Positions 43,278-51,554 of a stretch of 64,000 nt of DNA are shown here, in pieces (position 1 is the first letter of the stretch; every line of letters starts with the position of its first letter). The stretch covers positions 1 through 64,000 of the forward strand of contig NZ_CABVQC010000022.1 in assembly GCF_902499175.1 (NCBI RefSeq). Direction: 5' to 3'. A model generated the notes under the pieces. The model saw nothing but the letters and a program-made list of their open reading frames with translations, did no database searches and was not told the DNA's origin. A program made the translations under genes and the position numbers. This DNA is from Burkholderia aenigmatica. GTDB lineage: Bacteria; Pseudomonadota; Gammaproteobacteria; Burkholderiales; Burkholderiaceae.

Positions 43278-43910
43278 ATGCATGAAACGACCTTGCTGAT
43301 CTTCGCCGCCGTCGCCTTCGTCGGCATCGCGACACCCGGCCCGACCGTGCTGCTCGCGCTGACCAACGGCTCGCGCTACGGCGTGCGCCGCGCGGCCTAC
43401 GGCTTCGCGGGAGCGATGCTGTCCGACTTCGTGCTGATCGTCGCGGTCGCGCTCGGCCTCGGCGCGCTGCTGATGGCGTCGGCGTTCTGGTTCTCGGTGG
43501 TGAAGTGGCTCGGCGCCGCGTACCTCGCCTATGTCGGCGTCCGGCTGCTGATGTCGAAGGGGTCGCTCGACGTCGCCGCCGCGCACGACAGCGCGGCATC
43601 CGGGCGCAACGCGTCGATCTTCGCGAAGAGCTTCCTCACCGCGGTGACGAACCCGAAGGGCTATCTGTTCTTCTCCGCCTTCCTGCCGCAGTTCCTCGAT
43701 CCGTCCGCGCCGCTCGCGCCGCAATACATCGCGCTCGCGGTCACGTTCGCGCTGCTCGACGGTGCGGTGATGTTCGGCTACGCGCTGCTCGGCGCACGCG
43801 CGGTGCGGCTGCTGAAGCGCGCGGGTGCGCTGTGGCTCGAACGCACGTGCGGCGCGATGCTGCTCGCGCTCGCCGGGTCGCTCGCGCTGTACCGGCGTCA
43901 CGCGGCATAG
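43278..43910 (+). CDS. LysE/RhtB-family amino-acid exporter
   Basis: A 210-residue inner-membrane exporter with about six hydrophobic segments. The family signature GIATPGPTVLLALTNGSRYG is at residues about 17-36, followed by AMLSDFVLIVAVALGLGALL, LGAAYLAYVGVRLLMS and a loop ending FLTAVTNPKGYLFFSAFLPQF, all typical of RhtB-type exporters of homoserine, threonine or similar. I start at ATG 43278 with GGGAGAG at 43266-43272; a longer frame upstream lacks any signal. The GNAT gene follows 12 bases after the stop, so the two are probably one transcript. Substrate is not predictable from sequence. Confidence 0.93.
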   Translation: MHETTLLIFAAVAFVGIATPGPTVLLALTNGSRYGVRRAAYGFAGAMLSDFVLIVAVALGLGALLMASAFWFSVVKWLGAAYLAYVGVRLLMSKGSLDVAAAHDSAASGRNASIFAKSFLTAVTNPKGYLFFSAFLPQFLDPSAPLAPQYIALAVTFALLDGAVMFGYALLGARAVRLLKRAGALWLERTCGAMLLALAGSLALYRRHAA

Positions 43911-43922
43911 GAGCGGATACCG

Positions 43923-44459
43923 ATGAGAATCGCTGCACCGCCCCGCTCCGGCTTTCCCGGCCTGTCGCTACGCCAGCTCGAACGCGCCGACCTCGACGCG
44001 TGGCACGCGTATCTGACGAACCCCGACGTCTTCCGCCACACGAGCTGGAACCTGCGCTCGCCCGACGATCTGCTGCCGCTGTTCGACGCCATCGAGTCGA
44101 CCGACCCGGATTCGATCCGGCGCCTTGCCGTGATCGACGATGCATCGGGCGCACGCGCCGGGACGATCGGCCTGCATACCGTGTCCACCGTGAACCGCTC
44201 GGCGGAGATCGCATACGATCTCGCGCCGTCGCACTGGGGGCGCGGGATCGCGAGCGCGCTGTGCGCGGCCGTCACCGCGTGGGCATTCGCGGACGGCGGC
44301 TTCATGCGCATGCAGGCCGTCGTGCTGACCAGCAACGCGGGCTCCGCGCGCGTGCTGCAAAAGTGCGGCTACCGCTACGAAGGGCTGTTGCGCGCGTACA
44401 AGATCGTGCGCGGCACGCCGGGCGATTTCGCGATGTACGCGCGCCTCGCGACCGACTGA
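43923..44459 (+). CDS. GNAT-family N-acetyltransferase (RimJ/RimL type)
   Basis: A 178-residue acetyl-CoA-dependent acetyltransferase. The layout is that of the RimJ/RimL branch: LRQLERADLDAWHAYLTNPDVFRHTSW at the N terminus, then the acetyl-CoA-binding motif A region (EIAYDLAPSHWGRGIASALCAAVTAWAF, with W-G-x-G), and VVLTSNAGSARVLQKCGYRYEGLLR, where the N-x-x-S-x-x-x-x-x-K-x-G-F/Y pattern is typical. ATG at 43923 has AGGAGCGG upstream. It is 12 bases after the LysE exporter, and acetylation and export of an amino acid or amine could be linked. The acceptor is unknown. Confidence 0.9.
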   Translation: MRIAAPPRSGFPGLSLRQLERADLDAWHAYLTNPDVFRHTSWNLRSPDDLLPLFDAIESTDPDSIRRLAVIDDASGARAGTIGLHTVSTVNRSAEIAYDLAPSHWGRGIASALCAAVTAWAFADGGFMRMQAVVLTSNAGSARVLQKCGYRYEGLLRAYKIVRGTPGDFAMYARLATD

Positions 44460-44569
44460 CGCGCCCCCGCGGCTTCACGTCAACCCGCTCACGGCTGCAC
44501 AGGCGCACGCCATTGGACGGCCTGCGCCGAATTGGGGACAATCGCCGTTTCCGTCCACGACGATCCGCC

Positions 44570-45316
44570 ATGAAAATCGCCGCGCTGTCCGACATCCACG
44601 GCAACCTCGCCGCACTCGACGCCGTGCTCGACGCCGTGCTCGACGACGTCCGCCGCCGCGGTGCCGATGTGATCGTCAATCTTGGCGACATCCTGTCGGG
44701 CGCGCTCCATCCGGCCGAAACGGCCGACCGCCTGATCGCGCTCGACCTGCCGACCATCAAGGGCAACCACGAACGGCAACTGCTCACCGGTGATCGCGAG
44801 TCGATGCGGCTGTCGGATCGCTGGGCGCACGACACGCTGCGCGCCGATCATCTCGACTGGATCGCTGCGCTGCCCGAACGCGCGATGCTCGGCGACGACG
44901 TGTTGATGGTGCACGGCACGCCGGACAGCGACCTCGTCTATTTCCTCGAAACGGTCACGCCCGACGGCTGCCGTGCGGCCACGCCCGATGAAATCTCGCG
45001 GCGCGCGGGCGACGCACCGGCGTCACTGATCCTGTGCGGCCACACGCACATCCCGCGGACGGCAAAGCTCGACGACGGCCGGCTGATCGTCAACCCGGGC
45101 AGCGTCGGGCTGCAGGCGTACACGGACGACCTGCCGCATCCGCACCGCATCGAAACGGGTTCGCCGCATGCGCGCTACGCGATGGTGTCGCGCACGGCGG
45201 CCGGCTGGAACGTCGAATTCCATGCGGTCGAATACGACTGGCACACGGCAGCGGCCACCGCGGCCACGCGCGGCCGCGACGACTGGGTCGTCGCGCTGCG
45301 CACCGGCCGTTGCTGA
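44570..45316 (+). CDS. Calcineurin-like metallophosphoesterase
   Basis: A 248-residue cytoplasmic phosphoesterase of the YfcE/MJ0936-like group. The metal-binding motifs are all visible: SDIHGN at the start (residues 7-12), NLGDILSG (about 41-48), KGNHERQL (about 64-71), MVHGTP and LCGHTHIPR near 155, ending with NPGSVG. The spacing between motifs is normal. ATG at 44570 is fixed by the family N terminus (MKIAALSDIHGN). It is 110 bases after the GNAT gene and 53 before a hydrolase gene in the same direction. Substrate is unknown; the family includes cyclic-nucleotide and phosphodiester hydrolases. Confidence 0.92.
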   Translation: MKIAALSDIHGNLAALDAVLDAVLDDVRRRGADVIVNLGDILSGALHPAETADRLIALDLPTIKGNHERQLLTGDRESMRLSDRWAHDTLRADHLDWIAALPERAMLGDDVLMVHGTPDSDLVYFLETVTPDGCRAATPDEISRRAGDAPASLILCGHTHIPRTAKLDDGRLIVNPGSVGLQAYTDDLPHPHRIETGSPHARYAMVSRTAAGWNVEFHAVEYDWHTAAATAATRGRDDWVVALRTGRC

Positions 45317-45369
45317 TACGCCCGCCCCATCGTCCCGCTTCGCTTCGTTCACCGGAAAACCGCACCGCC

Positions 45370-45981
45370 ATGCCCGTTCCGTCGCAACTGCTTTTCCTGC
45401 CCGGCGCATCGGGCAGCACCGCCTTCTGGCAACCGCTCGCCAGCCTCCTGACACATCCGGCCGAGCGCCGGATCGTCAGCTATCCGGGCTTCGGCGACAC
45501 GCCGCACGATCCGGCCGTCGACGATTTCGACAGCCTCGTGCGCCGCGTGCTGGACACGATCGACCGGCCGACCGCCGTGATCGCGCAATCGATGGGCGGC
45601 GTGATCGCGATGCGCGCGGCGCTCGACAAGCCCGAACTGATCACGCACCTCGTGCTGACGGTCACGTCCGGCGGACTCGACATGGCAGGGCTCGGCGCGC
45701 AGGACTGGCGCACCGGTTTCGCGGAAGCCAACCCGCAGCTTCCCGACTGGTTCCTGACGTTCCATGCCGACCTGTCGCAAGAAATCGGCCGCATCGCGCA
45801 GCCGACGCTGCTGCTGTGGGGTGACGACGATCCGATCAGCCCCGTCGCGGCCGGCCGGCGCCTGCTCGAACGGCTACACGATGCACAACTGCATGTCGTG
45901 CCGGGCGGCCGGCACGATCTCGCGGCCGTGCATGCGTCCACGCTCGCACCGCTCGTCGATGCGCATCTGCAGCGCGTGTGA
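45370..45981 (+). CDS. Alpha/beta hydrolase
   Basis: A small, 203-residue alpha/beta hydrolase fold enzyme. The oxyanion segment LPGASGSTAFWQPLA opens the protein. The nucleophile elbow is AQSMGGVIA (Ser near residue 75), the acid is in LLWGDDDPISP, and the His is in VPGGRHDLA. The triad is therefore complete. The lid region is short (DMAGLGAQDWRTGFAEANPQLP). ATG at 45370 fits the fold's first strand; no ribosome site is strong. It lies 53 bases after the metallophosphoesterase gene and is convergent with the sensor kinase gene. Substrate unknown; an esterase or C-C hydrolase are equally open. Confidence 0.88.
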   Translation: MPVPSQLLFLPGASGSTAFWQPLASLLTHPAERRIVSYPGFGDTPHDPAVDDFDSLVRRVLDTIDRPTAVIAQSMGGVIAMRAALDKPELITHLVLTVTSGGLDMAGLGAQDWRTGFAEANPQLPDWFLTFHADLSQEIGRIAQPTLLLWGDDDPISPVAAGRRLLERLHDAQLHVVPGGRHDLAAVHASTLAPLVDAHLQRV

Positions 45982-46053
45982 GGTCGCGCGCTTCGGCTTC
46001 GGCTTCAGTTTCGACACGCCCCTGAAACCGCGGCGCTCACGCGCCGCATCCCG

Positions 46054-47376
46054 TCACACCACACTCCTCAATGTGAGCCGTGCCTCGAGCCCGCTGCCGT
46101 CCGTCCGGTTGTTCAGCGTGAGCGTGCCGCCCATCGCGAGCGCGAGTTGCCGCGCGATCGCCAGGCCGAGCCCCGTGCCGCCCGTCTCGCGATTGCGCGA
46201 CGTCTCCACGCGCCGGAACGGCTCGAACACCGCGTCGAGCTGATCGTCCGGAATGCCGGGCCCGCGGTCGAGCACGGCGATCACCGCGCCGCCATCCGGC
46301 GCGGCGTGCACGTCGATCTCGGCCGCGCCCGCGAACTTCAGCGCGTTGTCGACGAGGTTGCCGACGATGCGCCGCAGCGCCTTCGGCCGCGTGACGAGCG
46401 CGAGCGGCGCGCGGCTGTGCAGCGCGACGTCCTGCCCCGCATCCGTGTAGTCGCACACGATGCTGTCGAGCAGCGCATCGAGATCGATGCGGCGCGCGGC
46501 CTCCTCGGTGCCGTGCAGCGTCCGCGCGTACGCGACGCCCTCCTTCACCAGATGCTCCATCTCGAGCAGGTCCTGGCGCAGCTTCGCGCCCTGCACGTCG
46601 TCGTCCATCATGTCAGCGCGCAAGCGCATCCGCGTGATCGGCGTCTGCAGGTCGTGCGAGATCGACGCGAGAATCTGCATGCGCTCGGCCATGTACTGCG
46701 CGATGCGATCCTGCATCGCATTGAACGCCCGGGCGGCGCGCGCGACTTCCGACGGCCCGCCCTCGTTCAGCCGCTCGCCCTTCAGATCGGGGCCGAGCGC
46801 ATCGGCGGCTTGCGCGAGCTGCTTGAGCGGCCGCGTCGCGAGCCGCACCGCGAGCCAGCAGCACGCGGCCAGCACCGCGAGCTGCAGCGCGAGCACGACC
46901 GGCAGCCAGCCCGACAGCGGCACCGTCGACATCGGGTGGATGTCGATCGTCAGCGGCGACCCGTCGGTCAGGCGCAGATGCACCTGCAGATGTTCGCGGT
47001 CGCCGGGGATCGCGTTCGCGGTCAGCGGGTAGTCGCCGCCGATGCCGTCGGAGATCGAGCGCTCGACACGCGCCGACAGCCGCGCTTCCGGCGGCGTGCC
47101 GGTCTCGCCGGGCCCGAGGATGAACGCATAGCTGCGCCGCGCGAGGCGCGGCAGCCACGCGGCCCGCTCGGCCGGCGGCAGGTGGTCGAGCAGCGCGACC
47201 GAGCTCGCGACCTCGCGCTCGATGTAGCCCATCATCAGGTTGGTGGTCGCCTGGTCGCGCTCGGTCACGGTGAGCCAGAACGACAGCGTCTGCGCAAGCG
47301 CGAGGCCCACGCACAGGATCAGCGCGAGCCGCGCGAACAGCGAGCGCGGCCAGTGCCACGGCATGCGCGCGCTCAT
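46054..47376 (-). CDS. Two-component sensor histidine kinase (EnvZ/CpxA-like layout)
   Basis: A 440-residue inner-membrane sensor kinase. It has a transmembrane segment near residues 14-31, a periplasmic loop of about 120 residues, a second transmembrane segment (LPVVLALQLAVLAACCWLAVRLA), a HAMP linker, the HisKA dimerisation helix with phospho-accepting His (ASISHDLQTPITRMRL), and the ATPase domain: N box LVDNALKFAG, G1 LDRGPGIPD and G2 GGTGLGLAIARQL. All catalytic boxes are intact. The start at 47376 overlaps the stop of the response regulator by ATGA, so the pair is translationally coupled. The periplasmic loop has no motif I recognise, so the signal is unknown. Confidence 0.94.
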   Translation of the reverse strand: MSARMPWHWPRSLFARLALILCVGLALAQTLSFWLTVTERDQATTNLMMGYIEREVASSVALLDHLPPAERAAWLPRLARRSYAFILGPGETGTPPEARLSARVERSISDGIGGDYPLTANAIPGDREHLQVHLRLTDGSPLTIDIHPMSTVPLSGWLPVVLALQLAVLAACCWLAVRLATRPLKQLAQAADALGPDLKGERLNEGGPSEVARAARAFNAMQDRIAQYMAERMQILASISHDLQTPITRMRLRADMMDDDVQGAKLRQDLLEMEHLVKEGVAYARTLHGTEEAARRIDLDALLDSIVCDYTDAGQDVALHSRAPLALVTRPKALRRIVGNLVDNALKFAGAAEIDVHAAPDGGAVIAVLDRGPGIPDDQLDAVFEPFRRVETSRNRETGGTGLGLAIARQLALAMGGTLTLNNRTDGSGLEARLTLRSVV

Positions 47377-48113
47377 GGCGTACCGTCGACGGCGGTCACG
47401 GCCGACGAGAACACATAGCCCTCGTTGCGCAGCGTCTTGATGTAGCGCGGTTCGCGCGCGCCGTCGCGCAGGCGCTGGCGCAGCCGGCTCACGAGCAGGT
47501 CGATCGACCGGTCGAACGGGTCGGACTGCCGCCCCTGCGTAAGATTGAGCAACTGGTCGCGTGTCAGCACACGTTGCGGGTTGTCGAGAAACACGCGCAG
47601 CAGCCGGTATTCGGCGCCGCTCAGCGCAACCAGCGTGCCCTCCGCATCGAGCAGGTGGCGCCCGGTCGTGTCGAGCCGCCATTCGCCGAACGCGAGCAGC
47701 TCCGCTGTTTCCGTCACCTGCATGCCGGGCGGCAGCATGCGCGCGCGGCGCAGCACCGAGCGGATCCGCGCGAGCAGCTCGCGCACCGCGAACGGCTTGG
47801 CCAGGTAATCGTCGGCGCCCATCTCGAGGCCGATGATGCGATCGGTTTCCTCGCCGCGCGCGGTCAGCATCAGCACGGGCACAGTCCGGAACTTGCCGGC
47901 GCGCAGGTCGCGGCACAGCGCGAGGCCGTCCTCGCCCGGCAGCATCAGGTCGAGCACGATCAGGTCGGGCGCGCCGTCGTCCAGCACGTTGCGCATCTCG
48001 CGGCCGTTTGCGGCCAGCGACACGCGCATGCCGTTCTTCTCCAGATAATCCGCGATCAGTTCGCGGATCGCGCGATCGTCGTCGACGATCAGCACGTGGT
48101 CGATCTTGTCCAT
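47373..48113 (-). CDS. OmpR-family response regulator
   Basis: A 246-residue DNA-binding response regulator. The receiver domain has the acidic pocket VDDD near the N terminus, the phosphoacceptor Asp in LIVLDLMLPGEDG (about residue 55), the Thr in LMLTARGEE and the Lys in YLAKPFAV. The C-terminal winged helix is of the OmpR/PhoB type (EYRLLRVFLDNPQRVLTRDQLLNLTQG, VSRLRQRL, TLRNEGYVF). The start at 48113 gives the normal N terminus. It is first in a two-gene operon with the kinase and divergent from a TlpA-like thioredoxin gene across 227 bases; that gene is a possible target, which I cannot confirm. Confidence 0.95.
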   Translation of the reverse strand: MDKIDHVLIVDDDRAIRELIADYLEKNGMRVSLAANGREMRNVLDDGAPDLIVLDLMLPGEDGLALCRDLRAGKFRTVPVLMLTARGEETDRIIGLEMGADDYLAKPFAVRELLARIRSVLRRARMLPPGMQVTETAELLAFGEWRLDTTGRHLLDAEGTLVALSGAEYRLLRVFLDNPQRVLTRDQLLNLTQGRQSDPFDRSIDLLVSRLRQRLRDGAREPRYIKTLRNEGYVFSSAVTAVDGTP

Positions 48114-48340
48114 GAGTCGTTGTCGGTGTCGAGGTGTTCGGGCAGGCGATGTCCGCTTTTATACCGCACGGCGGGCATGCGTTTGTATCCCAATGTATCG
48201 CGCCGCCGTGACGACACACAACATTGCACACGCGTGGCTCGCCGGACACATCGCAGATACGTCGGCGCCGCCTAATGGGGCCTGTCGAAACCCGTCCGGC
48301 CACCGCCTTCGAGCGGCGGCCTCCCGCTCAGGAGAACGCC

Positions 48341-48922
48341 ATGCTGCCCCGACTCAAGATCGCCGCCCTCGTCATCGCCCTGGCCGCCACGGCCGGGCTC
48401 GCCGCCTTCGCGGGCACCCGCGACGACGCGGGCATGCCGACTTCGCAGGCCGGTACCGCAGCGCCCGATTTCACCGGCATCGACCGCTGGCACAACACCA
48501 CGCCGCTGACGCTCGGCCAGTTGCGCGGCAAGGTCGTGCTCGTCGATTTCTGGACGTACTCGTGCATCAACTGCATTCATACGATTCCGTACGTGAAGGA
48601 GTGGGACCGGAAGTACCGCGACCAGGGGCTCGTCGTGGTCGGCGTGCATACGCCCGAGTATCCGTTCGAGCGCGACGCGGGCAACGTCGCCGATGCGATC
48701 AAGCGCTTCGGCATCCGCTATCCGGTCGCGCAGGACAACCGCTACGACACGTGGCGTGCGTACGGCAACCAGTACTGGCCCGCGCTGTATTTGATCGACG
48801 CGAACGGGAAGGTCGTCTATACGCGCTATGGCGAAGGCGAGTACGACAAGACCGAGGCCGCGATTCGCGGTGCGCTCGCGCAGGCCGGTGAAAGCGCGAA
48901 GGGCACGACGCGCACGCAGTAA
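48341..48922 (+). CDS. TlpA/ResA-like periplasmic thioredoxin
   Basis: A 193-residue exported thiol-disulfide protein. The N-terminal membrane anchor or signal (LKIAALVIALAATAGLAAFAG) precedes a thioredoxin fold of the redoxin/AhpC-TSA type: GTAAPDFTGIDRW, VVLVDFWTYSCINCIHTIPYVKEWDRKY with the C-x-x-C active site (CINC), VGVHTPEYPFERD, the cis-Pro region NQYWPALYLIDANG, and YGEGEYDKTEAAIR. ATG at 48341 has AGGAGA at 48330-48335. This branch (with T-P-E and Y-G-E-G) is often tied to DipZ-like reduction or to oxidative stress. It is divergent from the OmpR-type regulator, so control by it is possible but not shown. Confidence 0.92.
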   Translation: MLPRLKIAALVIALAATAGLAAFAGTRDDAGMPTSQAGTAAPDFTGIDRWHNTTPLTLGQLRGKVVLVDFWTYSCINCIHTIPYVKEWDRKYRDQGLVVVGVHTPEYPFERDAGNVADAIKRFGIRYPVAQDNRYDTWRAYGNQYWPALYLIDANGKVVYTRYGEGEYDKTEAAIRGALAQAGESAKGTTRTQ

Positions 48923-48977
48923 CGGACCCACGCGCGGGCGTGGCACTCGCCCGCGCGGGCCCGCGAATCGGTTGCGT

Positions 48978-49616
48978 TCACCCGCGCTTCGCGTCGGCCG
49001 CCTCGATCATCGCTTCCCCGATCGCGAGGTTGCCGTTCGCGACCAGCGCGTCGCCCGCGCCGCGGATATCGGCCTCGTCCTTGTTCTGCCCGAGCTTGCG
49101 CTTGCCGACGAGGCGCGTGATCTCGATCTGCAGCCCGACGATCGACTGCAGCATCTCGTCGAGATAATCCGCCGGCGCGTCGCCCATCTTCCACGGCGCC
49201 GGCTGCGATGCCTCGTGCGTGCGCGTCAGCCGGGCAACCACGCCGCGCACGAACTTCTCGTCGTCGCGTACCGTGATGCGGCCGTGCGCATGCACGACCA
49301 CGTAGTTCCACGTCGGCACCTGCCGGTGCGCCACATGCTTGCTCGGATACCAGGTCGGCGAGATATACGCGTCCCCCGCGCGGAAGATCACGAGCACCTC
49401 GTCGCCGTTCGCGACGTCCTGCCAGACCGGATTCGCGCGCGAGACGTGCGCGTGCAGTTCGCCGAGCCCGCCATCGCCGGGCAGCAGCTCGAACGGGATG
49501 TGGTTCGCGTCGAGCCCGCTCTTGCCGTGCGTGATCAGGCTGCCGAACGGATGCTGCACGATCAGCTCGCGCAGCGCGTCGGGGTTGGGTTCGTTGAATT
49601 CGGCGGGGACGTACAT
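48978..49616 (-). CDS. PaiB-like FMN-binding protein
   Basis: A 212-residue flavin-binding split-barrel protein of the 'FMN-binding negative transcriptional regulator' (PaiB) family. Landmarks are MYVPAEFNEPNPDALRELI, HPFGSLITHGKSGLDANHIPF, GELHAHVSRANPVW, VLVIFRAGDAYISPTWYPSKH, VPTWNYVVVHAHG, and WKMGDAPADYLDEMLQSIVGLQIEI, which follow the family closely. The start at 49616 has a GGAGCC site; a frame to 49688 is open but would run into the operator of the divergent gene. It faces a MocR-type regulator across a 123-base region with an inverted repeat, so it is very likely that regulator's target. The biochemical role of PaiB proteins is unclear; a pyridoxine or flavin-related reaction fits the MocR link. 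Confidence 0.93.
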   Translation of the reverse strand: MYVPAEFNEPNPDALRELIVQHPFGSLITHGKSGLDANHIPFELLPGDGGLGELHAHVSRANPVWQDVANGDEVLVIFRAGDAYISPTWYPSKHVAHRQVPTWNYVVVHAHGRITVRDDEKFVRGVVARLTRTHEASQPAPWKMGDAPADYLDEMLQSIVGLQIEITRLVGKRKLGQNKDEADIRGAGDALVANGNLAIGEAMIEAADAKRG

Positions 49617-49683
49617 GTCGGCTCCACGGTCGTGTGGGGGTTGGAATGAATCAGGCCATGGCCTGGCATGCGTCGATTGTGGC

Positions 49684-49717
49684 TCCAAACTGGTTTATGC
49701 TGTAGAGCCGGTTTGGA
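49684..49717. promoter_or_regulatory. Inverted repeat between PaiB-like gene and MocR regulator
   Basis: TCCAAAC (49684-49690) and GTTTGGA (49711-49717) are exact inverted copies 20 bases apart. Inside lies a looser direct repeat (ACTGGTTTA, and GCCGGTTTG). MocR-type regulators typically bind such mixed direct and inverted sites in divergent regions, and this one lies 23 bases before the MocR start. Confidence 0.65.
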
Positions 49718-49739
49718 ACAATTTCAGCAGACCAGAATC

Positions 49740-51251
49740 ATGGCAAGAACGGCCCGGAACGTCGACATCCCGTCGCTCGGCGCGCTTGACCGCGCGGCCG
49801 GCGACCTGAGCCGCCAGCTCGCGCAGGCGCTGCGCGAAGCCGTGCGGCGCGGCGACGTCCGGCCGGGCGACGCACTGCCGTCCACGCGGCTGCTGGCCGC
49901 GGCGCTGCAGGTGGCGCGCGGCACCGTCGTCGATGCGTATGCGCAACTCGTCGCCGAAGGCTTTCTCGAATCGCGCGGCGGTGCGGGCACGCGGGTCGCG
50001 AACGCGCTCGCGCTCGCGGAGCCACCGCCCGTCCATCCCGCCGAACCGCCCACCCGCCGCCCGCCGGCGCACGCCGGGCTGCCCGAGCCGGCTGCCACCT
50101 TCGCGCGGATCGCCAGCGAATTCCGTCCGCTGCCGGCCATGCCGTTCGCGATCTCGGTGCCGATCGGCCTCACCGCGCCCGACGACATCTGGCGCCGGCT
50201 CGGCAACCGCCTGCGCGCACGCGGCGCCGGCGCGCCGTCCGGCTATGCCGATCCGCAAGGCACGCTGCCGCTGCGCGAAGCGATTGCCGACTACGTGCGC
50301 CGATCGCGCTCGGTGCGCTGCCATGCCGGCCAGGTCGTGATCACGAGCGGCACGCAGCAGGGGCTGCATCTCGCGAGCCAGGTGCTGCTCGGCCCGGACG
50401 ATCAGGCGTGGGTCGAAAATCCCGCCTATCGCGGCATCACCGCGCTGCTCGACAGCACGGGGCGGCACGACGCGATGGTGCGGGTGCCGGTCGACGCCGA
50501 CGGCATCGACGTCGAGGCCGGCATCCGCGTCGCACCGGATGCGCGTGCCGCATTCGTCACGCCGTCGCACCAGTATCCGCTCGGCATGCCGCTCAGCATG
50601 GCGCGGCGCAACGCGCTGCTCGCGTGGGCGCGTGCGCGGCGCGCGTGGGTGGTCGAGGACGATTACGACAGCGAGCTGCGCTACGAAGGCTATCCGTTCC
50701 CGTCGCTGCAGGGGCTCGACCCCGATCGCGTGATCTACCTCGGCACGTTCAGCAAGATCCTGTTTCCGTCGCTGCGGCTCGGCTACGTGATCGCACCCGA
50801 CGATCTCGTGCCCGCGTTCTGCGGCGCGCGTGCGCTGATGGATCGCCATGTGCCGACTGCGGACCAGCACGTGCTGGCCGCCTTCATCGCGGAAGGTCAT
50901 CTCGACCGCCACATCCGCCGCGTGCGCGGCGTGTATGCGGAGCAGCGCGCGCTGCTGATCGACACGCTGGGTGCGCGGCTGCCGCGCGAACGCGCGTGGG
51001 TGCAGCCGGGCGACCAGGGGATGCACGTCGTGCTGTGGCTCGCGGAAGGGATCGACGATCTCGACGTGGTCGAGCGCGCCGCGCAAGCCGGCGTCGCGGT
51101 GCGCGCGGTGTCGCCGATGTTCGCGCCGGGCACGGCCCGCCCGGGGCTCGTGCTGGGCTTCGGCGGATTCGGCCGGGCGCAGATGGAAGCGGCCGCGCAG
51201 CGGCTCGCGGATGTGGTGTCGTCAGTGGAAACGCAGCCGCGCGTGCCGTAA
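49740..51251 (+). CDS. MocR/PdxR-type GntR regulator with aminotransferase domain
   Basis: A 503-residue fusion of a GntR winged helix (residues about 15-85; LREAVRRGDVRPGDALPSTRLLAAAL, then ARGTVVDAYAQLVAEGFLES) to a fold-type I aminotransferase domain (about 140-495). PLP-site landmarks are FVTPSHQYPLGMPLS, VVEDDYDSELRYEG and the Schiff-base lysine in TFSKILFPSLRLGY. Proteins of this layout sense PLP or PLP-amino-acid adducts. I start at ATG 49740, downstream of the operator; a longer frame from 49668 would cover it. The divergent PaiB-like gene is the likely target. Immediately after the stop codon begins a truncated copy of the penicillin-binding protein gene start, which suggests that MocR and the PBP gene were once adjacent. 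Confidence 0.94.
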   Translation: MARTARNVDIPSLGALDRAAGDLSRQLAQALREAVRRGDVRPGDALPSTRLLAAALQVARGTVVDAYAQLVAEGFLESRGGAGTRVANALALAEPPPVHPAEPPTRRPPAHAGLPEPAATFARIASEFRPLPAMPFAISVPIGLTAPDDIWRRLGNRLRARGAGAPSGYADPQGTLPLREAIADYVRRSRSVRCHAGQVVITSGTQQGLHLASQVLLGPDDQAWVENPAYRGITALLDSTGRHDAMVRVPVDADGIDVEAGIRVAPDARAAFVTPSHQYPLGMPLSMARRNALLAWARARRAWVVEDDYDSELRYEGYPFPSLQGLDPDRVIYLGTFSKILFPSLRLGYVIAPDDLVPAFCGARALMDRHVPTADQHVLAAFIAEGHLDRHIRRVRGVYAEQRALLIDTLGARLPRERAWVQPGDQGMHVVLWLAEGIDDLDVVERAAQAGVAVRAVSPMFAPGTARPGLVLGFGGFGRAQMEAAAQRLADVVSSVETQPRVP

Positions 51252-51260
51252 GAAGTTGCT

Positions 51261-51360
51261 GGCGCACGCGTGTCGTTTGTCACGATCGCGCCTCTTCGCT
51301 CCGCGCGACTGCCGCATCGAGCTCCATCGTGCCGCCTCTCCGCGACGCGTGGCGCCATGC
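51261..51360 (+). pseudogene. Remnant of the 5' end of a penicillin-binding protein gene
   Basis: The 100 bases align without gaps to 60678-60777, the upstream region and first codons of the intact PBP gene, with roughly four in five positions identical by eye. In the coding part the frame encodes IVPPLRDAWRH against FVPLLRDAWRH in the intact gene, and many differences are in third positions (CGC/CGA, GAC/GAT). The similarity ends near 51360 and the frame then runs into unrelated sequence. This is a truncated duplicate, not a functional gene. It is one of two direct repeats that bracket the 51.36-60.68 kb segment. Confidence 0.75.
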
Positions 51361-51554
51361 ATCAGAGCGCGTGCAACGTCAGCACGCACGCCGTAGCCGG
51401 ACTCACGCGAAGCGCGGCGCTAGAGATGGCTGCGAATGGGGTCGACCTTACCCCGTCGAGCACACCACGCATAAGTAACTGGGCTCGCCTGAATCCGGGG
51501 ATGACGTTGTGCAAGCGCAAAGCCGAGATGTCGCGTCCTGGCGATCGCAGACGT
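51361..51554. other. Unassigned stretch at the left edge of the putative insert
   Basis: No gene is visible between the PBP remnant and the LysR stop codon. A small dyad-like run GGGTCGACCTTACCCC lies near 51436-51451. There is no insertion-sequence end or tRNA that would explain the junction. Confidence 0.4.
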
